Below, in pieces: positions 21,095-32,533 of a stretch of 64,000 nucleotides of DNA (position 1 is its first letter; every line of letters starts with the position of its first letter). A program made the translations under genes and the position numbers. The DNA is taken from contig JAUCBJ010002753.1 in assembly GCA_032718475.1 (NCBI GenBank), positions 28,499 to 92,498 on the forward strand, read 5' to 3'. The DNA is from Nemertoderma westbladi (Eukaryota > Xenacoelomorpha > Nemertodermatida > Nemertodermatidae). The notes under the pieces are model-generated. The model saw only the letters and a program-made list of their open reading frames with translations. It did not search any database and was not told the DNA's origin.

Positions 21095-23390
21095 GTGTAT
21101 CCTTGTGGCTGTATCCAGGTACAGTGTATCCTCGGCCCTGTGCCTGTGTCCATGTACAGTGTATCCTTGGGCCTGTGTCCATGTCCAATGTATCCTTAGG
21201 TCTGTGTCCAGGTACAGTGTATGCTTGGGCCTGTGTCCATGTCTAGTGTATCCTTAACCTTGAATCCAGGTTCAGTGTATCCTTGTACCTGTATCCACGT
21301 ACAGTGTATCCTTTGGCCTTTGTCCAGGTACAGTGTATCCTTGGTCCTGTGTCCAGGTCCAGTGTATGCTGGGGCCAATGTTCAGGTACAGTGTATCCTT
21401 GGGCCTGTGTTCAGGTACAGTGTATCCTTGGGCCAGAGTCCAGATACAGTGTATCCTTGGGCAGAGTCCAGGTACAGTGTATCCTTGGGCCAATGTCCAG
21501 TTACAGTGTATCATTGGGCCTGAGGTCAGGTACAGTGTATCCTTGTGCCTGTATCCACGTACGGTGTATCCTTGGGCATGTGTCCCGGTACAGTGTATAC
21601 TTGTGCCTGTGTTCAGGTACAGTGTATCTTTGTTCCTGTGTCCAGGTACAGTGTATCCTTGGGCCTGAGTCCAGGTACAGTGTATACTTGTGCCGGTGTC
21701 CAGGTACAGTGTATCCGTGTGCCTGTGTCCAGATACAGTGTATCCTTGGGCCTGTGTCCAGGTACAGTGTATCCTTGGGCCAATGTTCAGGTACAGTGTA
21801 TCCCTGTGCCTGTGTCCAGGTTCAGTGTATCCCCCTTATGCCTGTGTCCAGGTACAGTGTATACTTGTGCCTGTGTCCAGGTACCGATACAATGTATCCT
21901 TGGGTCTGTGTCCAGGTACAGTGTATCCTTGTGCATGTGTCCAGGTACAGTGTATCCTTGTACCTGTGTCCAGGTACCGATACAATGTATCCTTGGGCCT
22001 GTGTCAGGTACAGTGTATCCTTGGGCCTGTGTACAGGTACAGTGTATCCTTGGGCGTGTCCAGGTACAGTGTATCCTTGTGCCTGTGTCCAGGTACAGTG
22101 TATCCCCCTTGTGCCTGTGTCCAGGTACAGTGTATCCTTGTGCCTGTGTCCAGGTACCGATACAATGTATCCTTGGGCCTGTGTCCAGGTACAGTGTATC
22201 CTTGTGCCCTGTGCCTGTGTCCAGGTTCAGTGTATCCCCCTTGTGCCTGTGTCCAGGTACAGTGTATACTTGTGACTGTGTCCAGGTACCGATACAATGT
22301 ATCCTTGGGCCTGTGTCCAGGTACAGTGTATCCTTGTGCCTGTGTCCAGGTACAGTGTATCCTTGTGCCTGTCTCCAGGTACCGATACAATGTATCCTTG
22401 GGCCTGTGTCAGGTACAGTGTATCCTTGGGCCTGTGTCCAGGTACAGGTTATCCTTGTGCCTGTGTCCAGGTATAGTGTATCCTTGGGCCTTTGTCCAGG
22501 TACAGTGTATCCTTGTGCCTGTGTCCAGGTACAGTGTATCCGTGTGCCTGTGTCCAGGTACCGGTACAATGTATCCTTGGGCCTGTGTCCAGGTACAATG
22601 TATCCTTGGGCGTGTGTCCAGGTACAGTGTATCCTTAGGCCTGTGTCCAGGTACAGTGTATCCTTGTGCCTGTGTCCAGGTACAGTGTATCCTTGTGCCT
22701 GTGTCCAGGTACAGTGTATCCTTGGGACTGTGTCCAGGTACAGTGTATCCTTGTGCCTGTGTTCAGGTACAGTGTATCCTTAGGCCTGTGTCCAGGTACA
22801 GTGTATCCTTGTGCCTGTGTCCAGGTACAGTGTATCCTTGGGCCTGTGTCCAGGTACAGTGTATCCTTGTGCCTGTGTCCAGGTACAGTGTATCCTCGGA
22901 CCTGTGTCCAGGTACAGTGTATCCTTGTGCCTGTGTCTAGGTACAGTGTATCCTTGTGCCTGTGTCCAGGTACCGGTACAGTGTATCCTTGGGCCTGTGT
23001 CCAGGTACAGTGTATCCTTGTGCCTGTGTCCAGGTACAGTGTATCCTTGTGCCTGTGTCCAGGTACAGTGTATCCTTGGGACTGTGTCCAGGTACAGTGT
23101 ATCCTTGTGCCTGTGTTCAGGTACAGTGTATCCTTAGGCCTGTGTCCAGGTACAGTGTATCCTTGTGCCTGTGTCCAGGTACAGTGTATCCTTGGGCCTG
23201 TGTCCAGGTACAGTGTATCCTTGTGCCTGTGTCCAGGTACAGTGTATCCTCGGACCTGTGTCCAGGTACAGTGTATCCTTGTGCCTGTGTCTAGGTACAG
23301 TGTATCCTTGTGCCTGTGTCCAGGTACCGGTACAGTGTATCCTTGGGCCTGTGTCCAGGTACAGTGTATCCTTGGGCCTGTAACTAGGTT
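21095..23390. repeat. Tandem array E, 29-bp unit
   Basis: About 79 copies of a 29-bp unit (AGGTACAGTGTATCCTTGTG plus CCTGTGTCC). Some copies have six extra bases (GTACCG insertions). The right half contains a ~354-bp block present twice in tandem; the variant GGGACTG recurs at about 22724 and 23078. Because 29 is not a multiple of three, three units span 29 codons, and few stops occur, so long repetitive ORFs of up to 416 codons appear in several frames of both strands. These are shadows of the array, not genes. Confidence 0.95.
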
Positions 23391-24059
23391 TTTAGTGTAT
23401 CATTGGGAAAGGGTTAAGGTAATGAAGAGCCAAAGGCGGTTCTCTAGTTTGCAGAAATGTGGACAACCAGGAAAGTTTCCTTTCAATTTGGGTTTAATGG
23501 CTTTGAATAACGCCTCTTTCATTATCTATATAACAATCAATGTCTATTCATATCAATGGCCGTAAGGCCAACACTATTTCCCGTCATTATGAGTGAAAGG
23601 AAAACCAACCCCATGCGAGGGAGTGCCGCATACATTAGGGCCGGCCAACCCAGTATAACACAATGGCTTGGGGCTGCGTTACAAACCCTATGCAACCGCG
23701 TGGATCCACTTTCAATAGATGTGCCGTTATAGTATTGTTGAGCTGATAATGAGATCCAGCCCCATGATCCACTAATGGAAGTGAGATCAATGAACCATCC
23801 CTATCAGAAAGGCCTTTAATGTAGTCCAATATGCCTATTTTTTATCGGTTATAGATATTATTGCTAATAATGTAGCTTAGCGTAATTAATGGTTTTCTTT
23901 TGGCGACCCCCCCCATGCTGCGTTGAGAGTATATCACTAATTATTGTCAAGTTGGCGTAAAATAAGTCGTGAAATAAAGTATTTAATGTGTTCCTATTGT
24001 TTTGCATTGTAGACTAACGGCGAGTTATATGTCATGGATCATTAAAACCGAACAAACCA
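23391..24059. other. Intergenic, nothing recognised
   Basis: About 670 bp between array E and the non-LTR element. No coding potential or repeat was recognised apart from a short C-run near 23907. Confidence 0.4.
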
Positions 24060-25873
24060 ACAACCGAAAAAATTAACAAGGTTGAGAAAGCTAAGGACGA
24101 TCTTAAATTGGCCTACAACATCAGCCAGGAAAAGTACATACAGGATAAAATTGAAGCAATTACAACTGCTCACATACAGCAACAATCAAAACTTACCCGG
24201 CAAACTGTAAATGAGGTATCTGGTCGGAAAAGTTGTGCAAAGGGGCGCCTCAAAACCGATAGTCCTGAAGAACGTGTTGGGAAGTGGAAAAATCACTTCA
24301 GCAACTTGCTTGGGCAGCCACCAAACTTCGAGGTCAGCCCTACAAGGAAAATATATGACAAGACACTACCTATAGAAACAGGGGACTTCACACCTGCCGA
24401 ACTCCAAAGAAGCATTAAAAGCATGTCCAATAATAAAGCGAGTGGATTAGATGAAATCCCAGCGGAGGTATGGAAAACCGGAGTGCTAAACAGACCATTA
24501 TTGAATGTCTGCAACCGGATGTGAAAAGGGGAAAAGCCTCCACCAATTTGGACTAAAGGTCAACTAAAGCCTCTCCCCAAGAAAGGAGACCTCGGTATAC
24601 CAACAAACTATCGTGGGGTCTGTCTGCTTGTGGTAGCTGCCTAAATATACAATAAAATGATTCTATATAGGATTAGGCCTCACATGAGAAACTACTGCGT
24701 AAGAGCCAAAACGGATTTCTACCAAATAGATCAACAATAGCTCAGATACTTGCACTACGGAGACTGATTGAAGGAATTAAGTCAAAGAATCTCCCCGCAG
24801 TCTTGATTTCAAGAAGGCATTCGACACCATCCATAGAGGTAAAATGCTTGAAATCCTAAGAGCTTATGGAATACCAGAAGTAGTTATTGCTGGCATTGGA
24901 TTGTTATATTGTGACACAGAAGCGCAGGTACTCTCACCAGAGGCTGAAACTGAGTTTTTCTCAATCCTGGCTGGGGTACTGCAAGGTGACACATTAACAC
25001 CATTACTATTTGTATTTGTGCTGGATTACGCAATGAGGACGGCCACAAAGGGTGAAGATCTGGGATTCACACTTCAAGAACGCAGAAGTAGTAGATATCC
25101 GGCAACTACAGTCACAGACACTGACTTTGCGGATGACATCGCCCTGCTCTCTAATACGCTAGCAGATGCACAGCTTCTACTAAATAAAGTGGAGAGGGCT
25201 GCTGAGGAGGTTGGATTGCATATAAATGCTACCAAGACCGAATGCATGACCTTTAATGTTGATGGAAACTTGACAACCATTGATAATAATCAACTAAGGA
25301 AGGTCGACGACTTCCAGTACCTTGGATCATGAATAGAGAGTAGCAACAAGGACATAGAAGTTAGGAAAGCAGAGGCTTGGGTAGCTCTATCAAAAATGGA
25401 TACCATCTGGAAATCAGATCTCTCCAGGCACCTGAAGACTAAGTTATTTCTAGTCACAGGGGAAAGTGTATTTTTATACGGGGGTGAGACCTGGACACTG
25501 CCTAAATCACTACGCAAGACTACTAAGGGCAGCCCTAAACATCAGCTGGAGACAACACATGACAAACGCCGAGCTTTATGGTACAATACCACCTGTATCA
25601 ACCACACTCCGTGAACGCAGATTAAGATTCAGTGGGCACTGCTGGCGAAGTAAAGACGAGGTCATACCAGATCTACTTCGCTGGCAACCAACTCAAGGAA
25701 AGCGTAGTCGTGGACGACCGGCCATAACATATATAGATCAACTTGAAAGGGATACTGAACTTGGGAGAAACGAAATTGCGACAACTATGGAGAATCGGGA
25801 AGCCTGGAAGATCTCATTTCCACTGTCCGAGTTCGCTCGACCTAGTAGTAGTAGTAGTATGGTTACTAACTAA
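24060..25873 (+). pseudogene. RTE-like non-LTR retrotransposon, 5'-truncated and decayed
   Basis: Successive blocks of an endonuclease-RT polyprotein are visible. The linker (DSPEERVGKWKNHFSNLLG) and NNKASGLDEIPAEVWK lie in the frame 24108-24524. LKPLPKKGD and TNYRGVCLL lie in a shifted frame near 24550-24640. RT motif A, DFKKAFDTIH, is near 24806; GVLQGDTLTPLLF and the catalytic box FADDI (25126-25140) are in 24844-25332. A TGA at 25330-25332 interrupts the GSWIESS region. The C-terminal part has LYGGETWTL and an ERRLRFSGHCWRS zinc-ribbon-like segment up to about 25860. The 3' end carries (TAG)n, like the short tandem tails of RTE elements. Multiple frameshifts and stops make it non-functional. 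Confidence 0.8.
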
Positions 25874-27499
25874 ATACTATGGTTACAGCTACTGTAGTAT
25901 GATTTGGTATGTGTGTATATGCCAATGCCAGGTTCCCCCCAGGTTAGAACCCCTCTAATGGAAGATGTCAGGAGATTACAGGTGTGTGCGTGCCGGTGAT
26001 ATAAATAAACTTAAATAAAAGACACATATATTTTACATAGAATAACCGTATTTCACTTTACGATCTATATAATGAATATTTCAATCACTCAATTCCACTC
26101 GTACGTTTAAATATTGCCACGTGGCACGGCGTAAAATACGGTCATATTTAACTAAATATAGATGATAATACTTATATACGTTCCGCTTTCATCTCAGATC
26201 ATGAGTCACTCACCACCCAAAAATTGTAGACCCACACAGGTAGGCAGTTAGTTACACGTGTATGGTGCGTGTCATTGATTACATGCATAAATTAAACTCC
26301 TGTCATATCCTCCTGTGTTGGGAGTAGGGGGATTAGCAAATTCGGCAATGACGTCCAGGTGGGATCGAAATGGTGACCTCCAGCATATTTCTTGTAAAAA
26401 CCGCAATCTTTCTCTCAGAAGCCAGAAAGCTCCTAAACTATAGCAATTAGTAAATGATTTGTTTCCTCGCCCTTTTCCCGGAAAAATAATTAACCTATGT
26501 TTACCAAAGTACTGGAACTTCACATAGGACGATAGAACGGCACCTTAAAACATTTAATACTTATAAATGAAAATTGATATAGAATTGATATAGGTTTTTG
26601 TTTATTTATTTATGTTTATTGCATTGTACCCAGCAGACCCACCAGCAGATATGGTGATGGGTTGGATTAATACGCATTGAGCACTGAACTATACACTAGT
26701 TTTACCAAAGAGTTTACCAAAGAGTATTGAACTGAAGTTTATTTAAAATAAATGAAGCAATCGATTAGAACAAGCGGGAAACGGCGCTTTAGAAGAGACG
26801 ATCAATTAAATAAATGACCCTCCCTCAGAGACAGAACTAATGATTGGACACAGTTACACTCTTACTCAATTAGAATTTATGCAGACCCTCTCTATCTTTA
26901 CTTTACTGCAATGTTCCACAGCCCCTATTCTACCAACTGTACAGTTATGCACTGCATGCAAACTACAATGTTAAGAAATCATTGACTCTGATTGGTTGGT
27001 TGACTAGGGCCCAAAGGCGGGAAGCCAATGGAATAAGGTTCCCTCTGTGTTTAGGCATATGATCTGGTTCTGTTTGGTTCTGAAGGCTTGTGAGATATAA
27101 GGGCCCTTCCTTTAAATATGTCATATGTTTAATACTGACACTTATAATAGTAAAACCTGTAAGCAGAAGGCTTCGTATTATTTTTGGTTCCATCTCATCT
27201 CTAGTTTTGTTTGTTGCGTTTGTTTTCCTTAATTTATTTAAATATTGAAGAAGATATTTACAATATTTGATGTGGATGTGATTAACTCAAGGATAAACTT
27301 TTAATAGTAAGTTAAATAAAGTCCAGTATTATTTATCAATATTAATTATACTTGCGTTTTAAATAAAATAATTGTAAAATTGTTTTTCTGAAATATTATT
27401 GTATAATGTAATTAGTACAATATGACCACCATGTGATTCACATTATTATTTCGGCAGGGGTCAAATGCAATACACTTAATTCTCATTTGTGTTACATTG
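25874..27499. other. Intergenic, nothing recognised
   Basis: About 1.6 kb of AT-rich sequence. Short ORFs on both strands have no recognisable protein features. Confidence 0.4.
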
Positions 27500-27716
27500 A
27501 GGTGAAAAGGAAATAAAGGGGAGGTGGAAAGGAAATAAAGGGGAGGTGAAAAGGAAATAAAGGGGAGGAAAAGTTAATAAAGGGGAGGTGAAAAGGAAAT
27601 AAAGGGGTGGTGGAAAGGTAATAAAGGGGAGGTGAAAAGGAAATAAAGGGGAGGTGAAAAGGAAATAAAGGGGAGGTGGAAAGGAAATAAAGCGGAGGTG
27701 AAAAGGAAATAAACAG
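27500..27716. repeat. Polypurine tandem repeat, ~21-22 bp unit
   Basis: About ten copies of GGGGAGGTGAAAAGGAAATA followed by AA, almost pure purine on the + strand. The complementary polypyrimidine strand gives FLFTSPL-type repetitive ORFs that are not genes. A tract of this type could form triplex DNA, but nothing in the window shows a function. Confidence 0.9.
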
Positions 27717-30700
27717 CATTTTTCCATTAGGAACCTTTCCTAACACTCGCATGGTAAATTAAACTTTTAGGGGTCAGTGTGACTGAAGCCTATTTGCTTT
27801 TCCATGTAATAAATAGTTATGTTGACATTCGTTATTTTAATTGCCGGGCCAGTAACCGCAAATAATTATTACAACCTAACCTCAATTACCATTTGTGATT
27901 GACAAACAATGCTTTTCGCGTACTAATTTAATCCATTATTATCTATTCACATTTGTTTAAAGTGCTTTTATTATCGACCCCGGGCAGCGAGCATTCTTAA
28001 CAGCAAAGTGCTTCAGCTGCGAATTAACGACTTAACATACATTAATCAAAGCCATTTTATATCCAAAGTCAAAGCTCATTTGCACAGCAAAGGGTTTTTA
28101 GATCCTAAAGGGAAAATTCCAATTATTCACGTCTGCAACAGATGCCATCAGAAATGATTTTTTTGCTTCGAAGCCAATTAATTACTGTATTAATAATATA
28201 TTTTTGTAAGTTTTGCCATTATTCATTCAGAGTTTCCATAAATTGTAATGGATTTATTAGGAAATGCACTGACACTTTACACCTCATATATTATTATTAA
28301 AACTGTCGATTTATAATTTTAGTTAATTTACAAGATTCTTGTTGTTTTATCGATGTTATCTGAGGTCGTTGACACATTTTCCATTCTCAGAAAATGATGC
28401 CATGTTTCAACCTAGTTAGATACAGTAACATGACAATGTTATTTTGTTGCATTTTTCCCATGATAAGAGATAAGTCTTCTGTGACCTTAGTATTTGGCGT
28501 GCTGGTGTGTTGGTTGAGCAAATTTGCTCAAGGTTGGTTCGCCTTGTGTGTTGGTACACTAGTATCCCATGGGGAGAGAGGCCTATAAGACCCCGAATAT
28601 GATCACTCAGTAATACTCAGTGTCCTTATCTTAGTTGAACAAACTTTTACGGTATTGTTTGACTACAATAATGGCGGCCTTAATTTGTAATAATATTGGG
28701 GGTGTAACTCCTACTAAACTCCAATACATGTGCCATTAAATATTTGGAAACGATTGTTCAGTGTTTGGTAAAGATAGCGAGAGTCACCTAAGACATATAA
28801 TATAGTAGGGAAGAAGGTACAAGCCTATTAATATAATAGTTCACCTTGCTTGTTAACTTCTAGTTAATATTTTATCGTTATTATGTTTTAACTTGTCAGT
28901 TATATTGCATTTGTATACAATAATACCATTCCTACTATACCAGTTTTGATTTTAATCAGGCTGTGCATTTTGTTTCGGTTAGTCTTTCGACAATATAATA
29001 TATGTCTTGTTTATAACTTTGTGGAGCTGTTGTATTCGTGTATTTGAAGACTTTATTTGACTTCCATCATCCCATGTCTTTAGTATGCATTTTTTTCAAC
29101 TTAGTCTGAAATTGCCGCCAAAATTTGTAAATATTCAAACTGTTAAATTAGGTAGGCTAACAATTATTTTATCTTATATAGTAAGTAGTCTACAAATCTA
29201 AGTGAATTACATTAACTACATACTACGACGTCGTAAATGCGGGTACAGTAGCTTGCAAGGGCTTTGTCGTATTATTGTCAAGTATTACTGTCGTATCAAG
29301 GGACCGTCGATTTGATAAATCTATTGAAATTCGGCAATTTAAGTCATAAAATTGGGAATAGGACGGCACGGGCTAGATTTCTTGATATAGAGTTTGATAT
29401 AAAAGGGTATAAGGGTCGCGACCTCCAATTAGAGTTACTACTTAGGCCCCCAGAATCTTAGGGATTCTTATTCTACTAGATGTAGCCTATATCGGGCCTC
29501 AGAAAGACCCATTAAACCCTTTCTTTACCCTGGACCTATTGTTCGGTGTTCGGTCAGCTGCATCGAAGCCGCATCAGATATAACTTGTTGTTGATTTCAT
29601 CCGGGAAATTAATCTATATATGTGGCCCCATTAGGGGTTCTCTTTCAATTGGTATCTACCCGTAACGCGGGGGGTAGAATAGGGTAGAGGTTGTTGAAAT
29701 AGGGCCACAGCATTGTGTCCGATTCCTCTGGTAGGTGGTAGTGGGCACCAAATGCTGTTTAATCGCTCCACTAACTTCGTCCAACAATAGGTAAGCACGG
29801 GCAGATGTTCGTCGTGGTTTTTATCGCATTGCGCTCAGGTCCTTAATTTGACGTTGTCGTTTCGGGGGCCTTATTGCTCCGGGCGAGATTGTGGCTTTGA
29901 TAAAAACCCTGACTAGATATTTAGTCATTACCTTTGCCATCATGCGATAAAAAATGCGAATACATTTAGAAAAATTCTTGCATATGTTTCACCTGGACTA
30001 CCTACCTACCCGCTATGCCGGTAACTGCACCTCGAAACATTCAACCAAGGTGTTGTTTGAATTCCTGTTCGCTAGGTTTCGTATAGTAGTAGGTCCTCCG
30101 AGCCCCTGTATGTAGTTTCTTGAAGGGCCTTTTGGGCACCTATTTCGTTTCTCCCTGAGCTTTATGGAATTAACGAAACAAACAATGCGTAATTCCTGAA
30201 TTGGTGATACCAAAACGAAACTACCCTTTCGTTTATATTTCAACGTATATCAGTGCCATATTTGGTTTTGAAAGCCGGGGGGGGGGGGGGGGGGGGGGCA
30301 TCTTCAATTAAGTCAGTAAATTTAATAAACAAAGAAATGCTGTCTAAGTAAGCATTTTTGAGTTTAAAATTTGTGAATTTTAGAATTGTACTTTTATGGA
30401 CAGTGGTTGTTGTTACGGACAGTGGTTTATTGGTAGGAAGGAGGTTGGAGGTTGGTGATTTAGCTCACCTCTCTAAGTTGGTTGATATGGGCGTGTAAAG
30501 CAATAGCAGAAACAAAGAGAGCATAAGGAATCAGGAACAGTATTTTAACGATTTATCGTTCGGTTACCTAACTCACTGTATCCTGCGGGCGGTACTCACA
30601 ATGTTGCCCCTCCCTGCTCAAACAAAATAAATCTACTGCTAAATAAAATACTACAGAATGCCAAGGTACACCCCAGAGTAGCCCACTTACACAGAGGCTT

Positions 30701-32427
30701 TTGTGAAGGTTCATTGCATGCGAACCGCTTTTTGCTTGTCTGAAATCTCAGATGCGCTGTTTTTTCTCATTGAAATGTATTGTTGTTGTCGGTTTGTGGT
30801 ATATACAGTATATTCGGTGTTAACAATACATTTGTGTAAAACCTATCAATCAGGTACGCCATGTTTGTTTGGTCGACTTCTGTGAAGGGGAGGGAGACGA
30901 TTGAAGGTTACATAATAGGTAATACATAATACATAATGGGATTTATTTGGTTTTTTTGCTAATTTGAGAGGCGGTAATAAGTTTAGCAGCCATTTGTTAA
31001 TTTTTATTATATTTATTACCTTTTGCGCATTTCATGCACTTTCGAATCCTCTTTTACACTTATCTTTAGACCATCAACTTATTTTATAGCTCTAACATTA
31101 TTTTGCATGGGACGACGTTGGGTGACTTTATTGTAAACTGACTTGAAAGAACCGTACTTCAGATGCGACACCGGGGAGGTATACACACTAATTTTCCTAC
31201 AAATATTAATGTTGAAATTTGAACCATTTAGTTTGCAAACTCATCCTGTGTGTGAGTCAGAATATTGAATTTCGTTTTCAAACTTTTTTTACAGGCGCCA
31301 TTAATACACATCAATAATGCGCGCCAGTCCCACCATCGCCACATGTATTTGCGAATCTATTTTCCAGCACAGTTACATAAGGTGGCTCTTGAATTTTCGC
31401 AACAACAGCATATCGCAGAAAGGAAGATGAATGGTGCAATATTGGTTAGACTCTTTTCAAAATGCTTTTATGAAAGTTTTAGGAATGAATATTGAAGTTC
31501 AGACTTTTCCTTATTAAACTATAATTTAAAATTCTCATTTCATGCGATATAACATGATCATTAAGAATAATCATTTTCACAAAAAATCATTAAGATTTGT
31601 AAAGACACCATAGTAGAGGTAACATTGTGCAATTGGAGTTGTCTTCCATGCCCCGGGGATATGTTGGGCGGGGGTTGTTGTTTAATTCCAGCTTCTAGGG
31701 CAAATACCAATGTTCTAAGATGCCTCCAGGACTTATATGGGTTAACGGGAAGGTTTGGTACGAGGGCATTCATCATTAATTGTTGGAAATATAGATTCCA
31801 GGATTATATTTGTGGTGATTACAAAGGGACAATCGATTGGTCTGCAGGCTATTACTGTATAGGATGACATATCTTTGGTAGTGAAATAATTTAGATGTTT
31901 GTGTATAAATAGTTGGATACTTGGCATAAATGTGATCCTAAGTAATTATTTCTTACAAAGAACTATCCTATAATATGTTGGCGTTTTGTAATAATATTTT
32001 CCAGGGTCTAGTCCAGTCAACATAATCTTACATAACTATAACCCTATTTTTTCTGTTCATTGTGTATTCCTAAAGATTGTATAGTGAGTGCCAATTCTAT
32101 TGAGGGGTTTGTCTAAGTAAGAGCTTAGCCTTCAGTTGATAAACTTAGTATGGCCCTGAACCCCCCCCCCCCCCCCCCCCACCCCCATCCCCCCTCCCAT
32201 CTCGTATTAAGTAGTGGCCCAAAGTATAAGTAGTCCTAGAATCGTGTAGATAACGCATTTCCCCAAATTTATTTTGTAACAAATTTATTGTTAAAAATTA
32301 ACCAAAATTCGGAATATTACTATAAAATAAATAATGTGTTAGTTGTAGTATTTAGATAGTTAAAATGCAATTATCTAAATTTTAAGTAATATTTAGTTTT
32401 CTAAATATCAATATTTTTGTATTTTAG
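27717..32427. other. Intergenic or upstream region of the zinc-finger gene
   Basis: There are 4.7 kb without a supported exon. It holds a 22-base G-run (30277-30298) and a 20-base C-run (32161-32180). The part about 28480-30240 is less AT-rich than its surroundings. An acceptor-like TTTTTTTACAG|G before 31296 could start a 5' UTR exon of the downstream gene, but no matching donor stands out. Confidence 0.4.
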
Positions 32428-32533
32428 AATGAAGTTATATGTTGATGCGATAAATTCTCTCCAATCCATATAATTACATCATATCGTATTTCATTGGCGA
32501 ACTCATTACGGAATAAAACCTTGTCGATCAACC
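32428..32533 (+). promoter_or_regulatory. Likely 5' UTR exon part with a 14-codon upstream ORF
   Basis: A strong acceptor, TTTTTGTATTTTAG, ends at 32427. One base later an ATG at 32429 opens a 14-codon ORF closed by TAA at 32471-32473, in the same frame as the main ORF. That stop is also what prevents upstream extension of the main protein. If the acceptor is used, the mature 5' UTR carries this uORF 60 bases ahead of the main ATG at 32534, a layout that commonly lowers main-ORF translation. Confidence 0.45.

Noticed and set aside
21283-22940. Long ORFs of up to 416 codons in the 29-bp array
   Set aside because: They exist in several frames of both strands only because the unit lacks stops; no domain or signal is present.
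31265-31495. 76-codon ORF after an acceptor-like TTTTTTTACAG
   Set aside because: No convincing donor and no protein features; at most an untranslated exon.
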